A stretch of 11,647 nucleotides of DNA from an uncultured Geobacteraceae bacterium (GCA_937958075.1 CALFFB010000002.1:1-11647), one strand, 5' to 3'; counted from the first letter of the stretch, positions 1 to 7,651 are shown. The notes: generated from the sequence alone by a model not told the origin. Numbers and translations: made by a program.

Positions 1-12
1 TCCATGGCCGTT

Positions 13-40
13 CGACTGTCGCCGTCCGTGGCGACAGACG
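13..40. other. Hairpin in the leader upstream of gltX
   Basis: Positions 16-23 (CTGTCGCC) are the exact reverse complement of 30-37 (GGCGACAG), with a 6-nt loop. Two more pairs (13-14 with 39-40) form beyond an A-A mismatch. No T-run follows, so this is not a canonical intrinsic terminator, although it could be the remnant or 3' end of whatever lies upstream. The remainder of 1-149 shows no gene that I can support. No T-box specifier or T-box core sequence is visible. Confidence 0.5.
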
Positions 41-137
41 CCCTTGTCACGGGAACCCGAACCCTGCCCTAGAGATTGTGGTGAATAGTTACAAAAGTTT
101 TTCAGTTGCAGGTTTCAACGTTTTATTATCCAGAATT

Positions 138-144
138 CAAGGAG
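138..144 (+). promoter_or_regulatory. Shine-Dalgarno site of gltX
   Basis: CAAGGAG ends 5 nt before the ATG at 150. It decides the start of gltX: the reading frame is also open upstream, with a GTG at 78, but that codon has no comparable ribosome-binding site. Confidence 0.8.
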
Positions 145-149
145 TTTAC

Positions 150-1562
150 ATGTCTGACTTACGTGTGCGTTTCGCCCCCAGCCCTACCGGCTATCTTCAC
201 ATCGGCGGCGCGCGAACCGCATTGTTCAACTACCTGCTGGCCAAAAAAGAGCAGGGCACCTTTGTGCTGCGTATTGAGGATACGGACCTTGAGCGCTCAA
301 CGGATGAATCGGTGACGGCTATTCTCGACGCCATGGCATGGCTCGGTTTGCGCTGGGACGAAGGTCCCTACTATCAGACGGAGCGTTTCGGCCTGTATCA
401 GCAGAAAATCCTGCAGCTGCTCGGACAGGGAAAGGCCTACCGCTGTTATTGTTCGCCCGAAGAGCTCGCTGAAAAACGGGAACAGGCCATGCGCAACGGG
501 CGCAAGCCCAAGTACGACGGCACCTGTCGCCAGCGCCCGGATCAGCCTGAAGACCGCCCCTTTGTTATCCGCTTCAAGCTGCCCACGACGACAGCGGAGA
601 CGACCTTTGTCGATCGCATCAAGGGACCGGTCACTTTTCGTCATGAAGAACTGGACGATCTGATCATTCAGCGCAGCGACGGCAGCCCGACCTATAATTT
701 CGTGGTGGTGGTCGATGACGCCGAAATGGGAATCAATCTGGTGGTACGGGGCGATGATCATCTGAACAATACGCCCCGGCAGATTCTCCTGTATCAGGCC
801 CTCGGTTATGCGGTGCCCGAATTCGCTCACGTCCCCATGATTCTCGGTGCCGACAAAAAGCGTATGTCCAAGCGTCACGGGGCAACCTCGGTCATGGCCT
901 ACAAGGATCAGGGCTTTCTGCCGGAGGCTCTGGTCAATTATCTGGTTCGCCTCGGCTGGTCCTGCGGCGATGAGGAAATTTTCAGCATGGCGGATCTTAT
1001 TGAAAAGTTCAGTCTTGACGGGGTTGGCCGTTCCGCCGGCGTGTTCAATCCGGAAAAGCTTTTGTGGCTGAACAGCCATTATCTCAAAACCGGTGATGCC
1101 CGGCGGCTGGCCGAACTGCTGCGCCCCTTCCTGCAGGAGGAAAATATTGCCGTTGACGGCGGCCCCGATCTGGTCGCTGTCGTTCGCAGCCTGCAGGAGC
1201 GCGCCTCGACCCTGGTGGAGATGGCCAGGGGGGCGGTCTTTTATTATCAGGATGAGCTGGAGTTCGATGCAAAGGCGGCGGCGAAGTTTCTCACAACCGA
1301 TCAGACCCCGGTTTTTGTCGCCCTTGAGGAGGAACTGGCAGCGACGGCGGCATTTACCCAGGAATCCCTCGATCAGGCCTTTGCCAGGATAATGGAAAAA
1401 ACCGGCTTGAAGTTCGGCAAGATCGCTCAGCCGCTGCGTTTTGCTCTGACGGGCGGCAGCGCCAGCCCCGGCATTCATGAGGTGATGGAGATTCTCGGCA
1501 AGGATCGGGTCCTCGCCCGTATCGGCCGGGTTCTTGAGCGATTGCCGGAAGCAGATGTCTGA
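150..1562 (+). CDS. gltX: Glutamyl-tRNA synthetase
   Basis: Charges tRNA(Glu) with glutamate in the cytoplasm (class Ib aminoacyl-tRNA synthetase). The 470-residue length is normal for bacterial GluRS. Residues 8-20 contain the FAPSPTGYLHIGG signature with the HIGH-type motif (HIGG, 17-20). KRMSKR at 237-242 is the KMSKS loop that binds ATP. The C-terminal helical anticodon-binding part ends with the typical KIAQPLRFALTGG block followed by SPGIHEVMEILGKDRVLARI-like sequence. A zinc-knuckle pattern C99-x-C101-x24-C126 has the spacing known from E. coli GluRS, but the fourth position (His in E. coli) is Gln128. The ATG at 150 is chosen because of the AAGGAG 5 nt upstream and because family homology starts there; the 24-residue GTG extension from 78 looks non-coding. 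Whether the enzyme is discriminating or also misacylates tRNA(Gln) cannot be decided from inspection. Confidence 0.97.
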   Translation: MSDLRVRFAPSPTGYLHIGGARTALFNYLLAKKEQGTFVLRIEDTDLERSTDESVTAILDAMAWLGLRWDEGPYYQTERFGLYQQKILQLLGQGKAYRCYCSPEELAEKREQAMRNGRKPKYDGTCRQRPDQPEDRPFVIRFKLPTTTAETTFVDRIKGPVTFRHEELDDLIIQRSDGSPTYNFVVVVDDAEMGINLVVRGDDHLNNTPRQILLYQALGYAVPEFAHVPMILGADKKRMSKRHGATSVMAYKDQGFLPEALVNYLVRLGWSCGDEEIFSMADLIEKFSLDGVGRSAGVFNPEKLLWLNSHYLKTGDARRLAELLRPFLQEENIAVDGGPDLVAVVRSLQERASTLVEMARGAVFYYQDELEFDAKAAAKFLTTDQTPVFVALEEELAATAAFTQESLDQAFARIMEKTGLKFGKIAQPLRFALTGGSASPGIHEVMEILGKDRVLARIGRVLERLPEADV

Positions 1563-1603
1563 AATTCATGTCGATGGTGCTGTCAGGAAACATAGCGGGG
1601 CGT

Positions 1604-1610
1604 AAGAGGG
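1604..1610 (+). promoter_or_regulatory. Shine-Dalgarno site of the outer-membrane factor gene
   Basis: AAGAGGG lies 5 nt before the ATG at 1616. It favours that codon over the upstream in-frame ATGs at 1568 and 1574, which have no purine-rich site at the right distance. Confidence 0.65.
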
Positions 1611-1615
1611 TTGTC

Positions 1616-3178
1616 ATGGGATGTCGGGTTCGGCTGCGCACTGTGGCCGGCATGTTGGCGGTTGCGGTGATGCTGATCGGTGCTTTTGCCGGTCAGTTGC
1701 GCGCGGCAGAAGAGGTAGCCAGCCTCGAAGAACTGATTGTCCTCGGGTTGAAAACGAACCTCGGTCTGCGGGTCGAACAGCTGCAGGTCAGAGGCGACGC
1801 CTTGTCTGTTGCTATTGAAGATGCGGTTTTTGATCCGGAACTTTATTCCGCTGCCGGCTTTTCCCGGCAGACAGCCCCCTATGTGACGACAACGGCGGAC
1901 GGGCGGCTGACAAGCCGGGAAACTTTCGCCGAAATCGGTCTCCGGAAAGGTTTTACCACAGGCCTGACGGGGTCATTGAGTCTGCGTACGGAGAGGTTGA
2001 GTGGCGAGGATCTGACCAGCGCCCTTGATCCGGGTTACCGCAACGCTCTTCTCCTTGAACTCAGGCAGCCACTGCTGCGGCAGCGTGGTACGGACATCAA
2101 TACTACGGACTTGCAGCGGTTTCGTTACCGCTTGCAACAAACCGAATTGGGTTATCTGCTCCAGGCCCAAACCCTGGCATTGCAGTTGGAGACGGCCGTA
2201 CGCTCCCTGGCCGCTCAGGAACAAACCGTCGCTTTAAGACAGCAGGCCCTGGTGCTGGCAGACCAGCTGCTCAAGGCCAACCAGAAACGCTTCGATGAAG
2301 GACTGGTGCCCATTACCGAAGTTCAGGAAGCGCAGGCAGCGCGGGCCGCCCGAGAGCTGCGTTATGCCCAGTCCCTGCAGCAGCAGCAGGAGCTGCAGGT
2401 GCAATTGCGCCGCCATCTCAACTGGCAACTGCCGGCAGATTTCAGGGCGCAGCCCTTGATCGCCCGGAACAGCTCGTCTTCGCACCTGACCGTGACTGCC
2501 CCGGACGTCGCCTCATCCCTGGTCGTTGCCCGGGAAAAACGCCTTGATCTTCAGGTGTCCAGACTGTCGATAAAAATCTCCGAGGTGCAACAGAATTACC
2601 TCAAGAACCAGCTGCAACCGCAACTCGATCTGCGCCTGCTGGCAGGTCTCAATGGCCTTGCCGGCCGCAATGACAATGCTCCCGATCATGCCTATCGCGG
2701 CGGTTTCGTCGATTCCTTCGACAGTCTCGGGCAGGCGGATGGGCACCACCTACGGGCGGCCGTCGAGTTCTCTGTGCCCCTCGGCAATCGGGCGGCCCGT
2801 TCACGGTTGCTGCAGGCGCAGACCATCACCCGTCAGCAGCAGTATCGTCTGGCCGACCTCGATGCCCAGCTGGCCCTCGAAGTCGAGGAACAGGTCATCA
2901 ATTTTGACCACTCGGCGCGACAGCTGACCATTGCCGATGAATTTCAGCGTCTGGCAACCATCGCCCTTGAACAGGAGCAGCGCCGCATCGAAGCAGGGCT
3001 GTCCGACACCTTTCGTCTTCTCTCTTTTCAGGACAACATGATTGACGCACGCATCGACAGACTCCAGGCTGCTGTTCGCCATCAGCTGGCAAGGGCCCGG
3101 TTGGCCTATGTGCGGGGTGAAGTCCTTGAACGCTACACCATTGCTCTGCCCGTCCGTATGGAAGGTCTAACGCCGTGA
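1616..3178 (+). CDS. TolC/OprM-type outer-membrane efflux factor
   Basis: Outer-membrane channel of a tripartite export system (outer membrane efflux protein family, two OEP repeats). From the ATG at 1616 it is 520 residues. It begins with a signal peptide: basic n-region (MGCRVRLR), hydrophobic core to about residue 24, and likely cleavage after LRA (residue 30). There is no lipobox, so unlike OprM it is probably not acylated. Long amphipathic helices follow. The conserved first-repeat hairpin appears around residues 224-250 (RFDEGLVPITEVQEAQ) and its second-repeat counterpart near the C-terminus (RRIEAGLSDTFRLLSFQ). These are the periplasmic tunnel helices. Starting at 1568 would put 16 extra residues in front of the signal peptide. 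The gene lies 53 nt after gltX and overlaps the adaptor gene by 4 nt, so it heads the efflux operon or joins it to gltX. Substrate is unknown. Confidence 0.92.
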   Translation: MGCRVRLRTVAGMLAVAVMLIGAFAGQLRAAEEVASLEELIVLGLKTNLGLRVEQLQVRGDALSVAIEDAVFDPELYSAAGFSRQTAPYVTTTADGRLTSRETFAEIGLRKGFTTGLTGSLSLRTERLSGEDLTSALDPGYRNALLLELRQPLLRQRGTDINTTDLQRFRYRLQQTELGYLLQAQTLALQLETAVRSLAAQEQTVALRQQALVLADQLLKANQKRFDEGLVPITEVQEAQAARAARELRYAQSLQQQQELQVQLRRHLNWQLPADFRAQPLIARNSSSSHLTVTAPDVASSLVVAREKRLDLQVSRLSIKISEVQQNYLKNQLQPQLDLRLLAGLNGLAGRNDNAPDHAYRGGFVDSFDSLGQADGHHLRAAVEFSVPLGNRAARSRLLQAQTITRQQQYRLADLDAQLALEVEEQVINFDHSARQLTIADEFQRLATIALEQEQRRIEAGLSDTFRLLSFQDNMIDARIDRLQAAVRHQLARARLAYVRGEVLERYTIALPVRMEGLTP

Positions 3179-4242
3179 AGACACAATTGATCCCAGGCTG
3201 TCTCTTGTTTTTGTTGCTGTCAGCAACGCTGTTGACAAGTGGCTGCAGTTCCTCCGATTCCGGTCAGGGACAGAATCCCGCCGACACCGAACGCCGGGTA
3301 CCGGTAGAGACGCTGAGGCTGGAACCCGTCGATCTGACGGAGACCTTCACCCTGCCGGCCAAGCTGCAGCCGGTGGAAGACATATCCCTGGCGGCGGAGG
3401 TCGCCGGCCGGATTCTGCGCCTGCACGTCGCCGAAGGGGATCAGGTGGTGGCCGGGCAGCCGTTGCTGGCCATCGACGCCGACATGTTGCGCGCCCAGCT
3501 TGAGCGCGAAGAGCAGAATGTCAGGGTGCTGACCAGCAGGCGGGATCGCCTGCGGCGGTTGCATGAGGAGGGGCTGGTCAGCCGTCAGGATATCGACGAT
3601 GCGGACAATGCCCTGACAACGGCGAAAGCCGCCCTGCGTCAGGCACGGCTGCAGTTTGAAAAAAGTACGCCGACAGCGCCGCTGACGGGTTTTGTTGATC
3701 GCCTGCATGTTGAAGCCGGCGAATATGTCGATCCCGGCAAGCCCCTGTTGCGCCTGGTCCAGGTGGATCGCCTCAAGGCCGAAGCCGACGTCCCCGAGAA
3801 GGATGTCACCTTTCTGCACGAAGGCCAGTCGGTGACCCTGGTGCCGGCGGAAATCCAGGGATACGATCTGCAGGAGGTGGCTGCCGTTATCGATCATATC
3901 GCACTGGTTGCCGATGAGGTTTCACGCACCTACCGCACGACCCTGATTGTGGCAGATCCCCCCCCAAGCCTGCGTTCCGGGATGATCGTCCGCGTCACCT
4001 TTGTCCGCCAGCAGCACGAGCAGGTGATCGCGGTGCCCCTGCCTGCAGTGCTCGACCGTCGGGGGAAGAAGCTTGTGTATGTGGTCGAGGACGGCAAAGC
4101 CAGGGAAATTGAGGTGGTGACCGGCCGCTCTGTCGGTTCCCAGGTGCTTATTCGTTTCGGTCTCTCGCCGGGGCAGCAGCTGGTCATCAAGGGGCAGCAA
4201 TTGCTCATCGATGGTGCTCTGGTCCGTAACGGGAGCAACTAG
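3175..4242 (+). CDS. Periplasmic adaptor (membrane fusion) lipoprotein of an RND efflux system
   Basis: Links the RND pump to the outer-membrane channel (HlyD/AcrA family of adaptors). 355 residues. The start is GTG, within a GTGA overlap with the stop of the preceding gene, with GGAAGG 9 nt upstream; translational coupling is likely. The N-terminus is a lipoprotein signal: hydrophobic run at residues 10-20, then LLTSGC with Cys24 as the probable acylated residue. Thr at -3 is less usual than Leu. The two half-lipoyl motifs are visible: AEVAGRILRLHVAEGDQVVAGQPLLAID (residues 74-101, with the typical G-x-V/I and EGD-x-V-x-x-G-Q pattern) and a partner around 168-195 (APLTGFVDRLHVEAGEYV). Between them, about 102-165 is a short charged alpha-helical hairpin. 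A beta-barrel and membrane-proximal domain follow. The length and single short hairpin are typical of simple RND adaptors. No ligand specificity can be read. Confidence 0.93.
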   Translation: MKTQLIPGCLLFLLLSATLLTSGCSSSDSGQGQNPADTERRVPVETLRLEPVDLTETFTLPAKLQPVEDISLAAEVAGRILRLHVAEGDQVVAGQPLLAIDADMLRAQLEREEQNVRVLTSRRDRLRRLHEEGLVSRQDIDDADNALTTAKAALRQARLQFEKSTPTAPLTGFVDRLHVEAGEYVDPGKPLLRLVQVDRLKAEADVPEKDVTFLHEGQSVTLVPAEIQGYDLQEVAAVIDHIALVADEVSRTYRTTLIVADPPPSLRSGMIVRVTFVRQQHEQVIAVPLPAVLDRRGKKLVYVVEDGKAREIEVVTGRSVGSQVLIRFGLSPGQQLVIKGQQLLIDGALVRNGSN

Positions 4243-4245
4243 AAG

Positions 4246-7200
4246 ATGCTCATTTCCGATGCCGCCATAGATCGGCGCAGCACCGTTTTTTCCCTGATGC
4301 TCATCATCCTTATCGCCGGGATTTACAGCTACAGGGTTCTGCCGCGCGAATCTGCTCCCGATGTGACTGTCCCCTATGTGCTGGTGGTGACGCCCTACGA
4401 AGGGGTTGCCCCCGTCGATATCGAAAGTCTGATTACCCACCCCATTGAACGCAAGCTCAAAGGGCTTAAGGATGTCGAAGAAATCCGTTCAGTGAGCGCC
4501 CAGGGCTCGTCCATGATCATCATCGAATTCATCCCCGATGTCGATATCGATCTCGCCCTGCAATGGGTACGGGACAAGGTCGATCAGGCCAAGGGGGATC
4601 TGCCCCATGATCTGGAAAATGATCCGTCGGTCATGGAAATCAATCTGTCGGAGTTTCCCATTCTGATGGTGTCGGTGGCAGGGGTCGCCGATGAAACCGT
4701 CCTGAAAAAGGTTGGCGAAGAGCTCGATGACTGGATTCAGACGATTCCGGGGGTTCTGGATGTGGTTATCACCGGCGGGCGCGAGCGGCAGATTCGTGTC
4801 GAGTTCGATCCCGACCGCATGTACGCCTATCGGATCTCCCTGAACGAGGTGATCCGTGCGGTACAGCGGGAGAACGTCAATATTCCCGGCGGCAGTATCG
4901 ATATCGCCCAGGGCAAATATCTGCTGCGGATTCCGGGAGAATTTACCACCCCCCACGAGATTGACAACCTGGTACTGACCCAGCGCGACGGGCGGATTAT
5001 CTATTTCAAGGATGTCGCCGACGTTCTTGATGCCTTTGAGGATCGCACCAGCTATTCGCGTCTGAATGGTGACCGGAGTGTGACCCTGGCGATAAAAAAG
5101 CGTACCGGTGCCAATATTATTCAGGTTGCGGATCAGGTTTTTGCCCTGCTGGGAGAGGCACAGGGGATGTTGCCGCCGGGGGTCAAGCTGGCGGTGACCT
5201 TCAACCAGTCGGACGATATCCGCCGGATGGTGGCCGAACTGGAGAACAGTATCATCACCGGGCTGCTGCTGGTTGTCGGTGTGCTCTTCATGTTTCTCGG
5301 GCTGCGCAATTCCATTTTTGTTGCCCTGGCCATTCCCTTTACCATGCTTATGGCCTTTTCCATTATTCAGATGCTGGACATCACCTTGAATATGGTGGTG
5401 CTCTTCAGCCTGATTCTGGCCCTGGGAATGCTGGTCGACAACGCCATTGTCATTGTCGAGAACATCTATCGCCACATGCAGAACGGGCTGTCCGGACCTG
5501 CCGCCGGCAAAACCGCGGTGACAGAAGTCGGATGGCCGGTGATCAGTTCTACGGCGACGACTCTCTGTGCATTTTTTCCCATGCTGTTCTGGCCCGGCAT
5601 CATGGGAGAATTCATGGCCTTTCTGCCAAAGACCCTGATTATCACCCTGAGCGCTTCTTTGTTTGTCGCTCTGGTCATCAATCCGACCATCTGCGCCCAC
5701 ATGATGCATGTCAAACCGCAGCGTATGCTCAATGACAACAACGCGCAGCCTTTGATTCTCAGGGTTTATGCGACCAGCCTCAGCTATGCCCTGGCGCACC
5801 GACTGCTGGTCGTCCTTGCCGCCATCGGTCTGCTGCTGGGCATCATCGTGCTTTACGTGCTCTTTGACCATGGGGTCGAGCTGTTCCCCGACACGGAACC
5901 CAATCGTGCTTTTGTTGAGATCGAAGCACCGGTAGGTACCAATCTCGATGCTTCGGATGTCCTGGCCCGCACCGTTGAGGCCATCGCCGCGACGGAGCCG
6001 GATGTCCGATTTGTCATCACCGATGTCGGTACCACCAGCAATGAAGAGGGTGGCAGCGGCAGTGTTCAGGCGAACCTGTCGAAAATTTCACTGGAGTTTG
6101 TCGATCGAAAGGAGCGTGCTGAAAACACCAATGTCCTGCTCGATCGCATCCGTCAGGCGGTGGCGCCCATTGCCGGTGCTCACTTCAAGGTGGAGAAGCA
6201 GGAGCAGGGGCCGCCAACCGGACCGCCGGTGAATATCGAGGTCAGCGGCGAGGATATCGAGGTGCTGGAGCGACTGGTGGCGGAGATAACGACAAAAATC
6301 AAGACCGTTCAGGGGCTGGTCGATCTGGAGAACGATCTGGTGCTGGCCCAGCCGGAAATCCGGGTGATGGTTGATCGGGAAAAGGCCAGTCTGTTGCGCC
6401 TGTCGACGGCAGAGATCTCCGAGATGGTCAAGGCAGCTATCAGTGGCACCAAGCTGGGTGTCTACCGTGAAGGGGAGGACGAATACGACATCGTCGCCCG
6501 GTTTCCTCCGGCCCGTCGCGCCGATTTGTCCGATATAGAAAATCTGCTGATTCCGACGGAAGCGGGTACACCGGTGCCCCTGTCCACGGTCGCCCGGATA
6601 GAAACCGGTGTCGGTTTCGGCTCCATTCGCCACCTGGACATGAAGCGGGTCGTCACCCTGTCCGCGGAAACCTACGGCCGCAACAGCAACGAAGTGCTGC
6701 TGGAGGTGCAGCAGCGTCTTGCTGATCTGAAGCTGCCGAACGGTTACCAGATTGCCTACTCCGGAGAGCAGGAGGAACAGAACAAGGCGACGGCGTTTTT
6801 ATCGAAGGCCTTTGTTGGTGCGGTGCTGCTGATCATGCTGATTCTGGTGACCCAGTTCAACTCCATCCTGCAGACCCTCATCGTCATGACCACCGTCGTT
6901 CTGTCCCTGACCGGAGTGTTCCTGGGGCTGCTGCTGACCGCTAAGCCCTTCGGCATTATCATGACCGGTATCGGCACCATCTCTCTGGCCGGCGTGGTCG
7001 TCAATAACGCCATTGTGCTCATCGATTACATCAACCAGCTGGTGCGCTCCGGCATGCAGGTCGGTGACGCCCTGCTGCAGGCGGGAATCATCCGTTTCCG
7101 ACCCGTGTTGCTGACGGCCGCGACGACGATTCTCGGCCTGTTGCCCATGGCCCTGGGTATCAGTCTCGATTTCCGAAACCTCACCTGGGAAATCGGCGGC

Positions 7201-7347
7201 GAGTCGGCTGACTGGTGGGGGCCGATGGCCGTTGCTGTCATCTTCGGTCTGGGTTTCGCGACCCTGCTGACCCTGATTGTGGTGCCCGTTCTCTACTCTC
7301 TGGCGGACTCGCTGCGCTGCCGCTTCTGGTCGACACCACACAGCTAG
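4246..7347 (+). CDS. RND-family efflux transporter, inner-membrane permease
   Basis: Proton-driven exporter of the AcrB/MexB type (resistance-nodulation-division, ACR_tran family). 1033 residues, the usual length. TM1 is at about residues 14-32, a first periplasmic domain follows, then TM2-6 at about 335-485, TM7 at about 518-540, a second periplasmic domain and TM8-12 at about 853-1020. The TM4 motif is GMLVDNAIVIVENI with D398-N399, where AcrB has D407-D408. The TM10 motif is GVVVNNAIVLIDYI with N920, where AcrB has K940. R952 in FRP matches AcrB R971. So one Asp and the Arg of the classic relay are kept while the second Asp and the Lys are Asn, a pattern I associate with a broad HAE-like subfamily rather than with damage. 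The start lies 3 nt after the adaptor stop, and GGGAG is 10 nt upstream. Substrate (drug, metal, lipid or metabolite) cannot be assigned, and no regulator is encoded nearby. Confidence 0.95.
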   Translation: MLISDAAIDRRSTVFSLMLIILIAGIYSYRVLPRESAPDVTVPYVLVVTPYEGVAPVDIESLITHPIERKLKGLKDVEEIRSVSAQGSSMIIIEFIPDVDIDLALQWVRDKVDQAKGDLPHDLENDPSVMEINLSEFPILMVSVAGVADETVLKKVGEELDDWIQTIPGVLDVVITGGRERQIRVEFDPDRMYAYRISLNEVIRAVQRENVNIPGGSIDIAQGKYLLRIPGEFTTPHEIDNLVLTQRDGRIIYFKDVADVLDAFEDRTSYSRLNGDRSVTLAIKKRTGANIIQVADQVFALLGEAQGMLPPGVKLAVTFNQSDDIRRMVAELENSIITGLLLVVGVLFMFLGLRNSIFVALAIPFTMLMAFSIIQMLDITLNMVVLFSLILALGMLVDNAIVIVENIYRHMQNGLSGPAAGKTAVTEVGWPVISSTATTLCAFFPMLFWPGIMGEFMAFLPKTLIITLSASLFVALVINPTICAHMMHVKPQRMLNDNNAQPLILRVYATSLSYALAHRLLVVLAAIGLLLGIIVLYVLFDHGVELFPDTEPNRAFVEIEAPVGTNLDASDVLARTVEAIAATEPDVRFVITDVGTTSNEEGGSGSVQANLSKISLEFVDRKERAENTNVLLDRIRQAVAPIAGAHFKVEKQEQGPPTGPPVNIEVSGEDIEVLERLVAEITTKIKTVQGLVDLENDLVLAQPEIRVMVDREKASLLRLSTAEISEMVKAAISGTKLGVYREGEDEYDIVARFPPARRADLSDIENLLIPTEAGTPVPLSTVARIETGVGFGSIRHLDMKRVVTLSAETYGRNSNEVLLEVQQRLADLKLPNGYQIAYSGEQEEQNKATAFLSKAFVGAVLLIMLILVTQFNSILQTLIVMTTVVLSLTGVFLGLLLTAKPFGIIMTGIGTISLAGVVVNNAIVLIDYINQLVRSGMQVGDALLQAGIIRFRPVLLTAATTILGLLPMALGISLDFRNLTWEIGGESADWWGPMAVAVIFGLGFATLLTLIVVPVLYSLADSLRCRFWSTPHS

Positions 7348-7387
7348 CCGGTCTTCTGTCAGGCGCATAAGCCCTCGAGTTTTTCTC

Positions 7388-7416
7388 TTGACGGTGGGGT
7401 TTTTCTTTGTTAGAAA
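7388..7416 (+). promoter_or_regulatory. Sigma-70-type promoter of tRNA-Gln
   Basis: TTGACG (7388-7393) is separated by 17 nt from TAGAAA (7411-7416). This predicts transcription starting about 10 nt before the tRNA 5' end at 7433. Five of six -35 bases and four of six -10 bases match consensus, with ideal spacing. It implies the tRNA does not depend on read-through from the pump operon, for which I see no clear terminator in 7348-7387. Confidence 0.65.
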
Positions 7417-7432
7417 ATCGGTCTTTCAGCGA

Positions 7433-7507
7433 TGGGGCGTCGCCAAGCGGTAAGGCACCGGATTTTGATTCCGGCATTCCCAGGTTCGAATCCTGGCGCC
7501 CCAGCCA
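7433..7507 (+). tRNA. tRNA-Gln (anticodon UUG), CCA encoded
   Basis: Complete cloverleaf. The acceptor stem is TGGGGCG (7433-7439) with CGCCCCA (7497-7503), then discriminator G and encoded CCA (7505-7507). The anticodon stem is CCGGA/TCCGG with loop TTTTGAT, giving anticodon UUG, which reads CAA. The T-arm is CCAGG-TTCGAAT-CCTGG. The weak U1-A72 first pair is the usual identity feature of bacterial tRNA-Gln. It is transcribed from the promoter just upstream and followed by a structured trailer and terminator. Confidence 0.97.
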
Positions 7508-7583
7508 ATAAATAAGAGCAAGTCAGGTAGTTTCAGGATTCGAAGCGAAGCGAACGCTGACTTGATGTCGACTAAGAGGACAC
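7508..7583 (+). other. Structured 3' trailer of tRNA-Gln
   Basis: This 76-nt stretch between the tRNA and its terminator is not coding. It contains an 8-bp inverted repeat CAAGTCAG (7519-7526) / CTGACTTG (7557-7564). Inside the loop lies CAGGATTCGAA (7534-7544), the exact reverse complement of the tRNA-Gln T-loop and 3' T-stem strand (7485-7495). The match runs into a short tandem CGAAG-CGAAG-CGAAC (7541-7555). It may be trimmed away during maturation or may persist as a small RNA; the sequence alone cannot say. Confidence 0.45.
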
Positions 7584-7618
7584 AAAAAGGGATGAAGCGG
7601 ACCGCTTCATCCCTTTTT
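7584..7618 (+). terminator. Intrinsic terminator after tRNA-Gln, perfect inverted repeat
   Basis: The left arm 7584-7600 (A5 then GGGATGAAGCGG) is the exact reverse complement of 7602-7618, around a single central A. In RNA the hairpin closes with a small loop around GGACC and is followed by T5. The A5 on the left arm gives a T-run on the other strand, so it could stop transcription in both directions, although no - strand gene points at it in this window. Confidence 0.9.
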
Positions 7619-7651
7619 GCATAAAAACACCCCGGGCAACCCCTCTGGCCG

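Noticed and set aside
1..72. Open frame ending in TAG at 70-72 as the tail of an upstream gene
   Set aside because: Only 23 residues, no recognisable sequence, and it crosses the hairpin at 13-40; it cannot be supported without upstream sequence.
78..149. GTG-initiated 24-residue N-terminal extension of gltX, with the frame open back to the window edge
   Set aside because: The added residues do not resemble GluRS, no ribosome-binding site precedes the GTG, and a clear AAGGAG sits before the ATG at 150, where family homology begins. The open frame over about 150 nt is compatible with chance.
297..1478. Long - strand open frame opposite gltX (393 codons)
   Set aside because: It is antisense to an unmistakable synthetase; its composition follows from the codon use of the real gene and shows no family motif.
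1568..1615. Upstream ATG starts for the outer-membrane factor
   Set aside because: They would add 16 residues before a normal signal peptide and lack a ribosome-binding site; ATG 1616 has AAGAGGG at the right distance.
4489..5871. Long - strand open frame opposite the RND gene (460 codons)
   Set aside because: Rich in His, Gln, Asn and Asp as expected for the mirror of a hydrophobic transporter; no domain or ribosome-binding site supports it.
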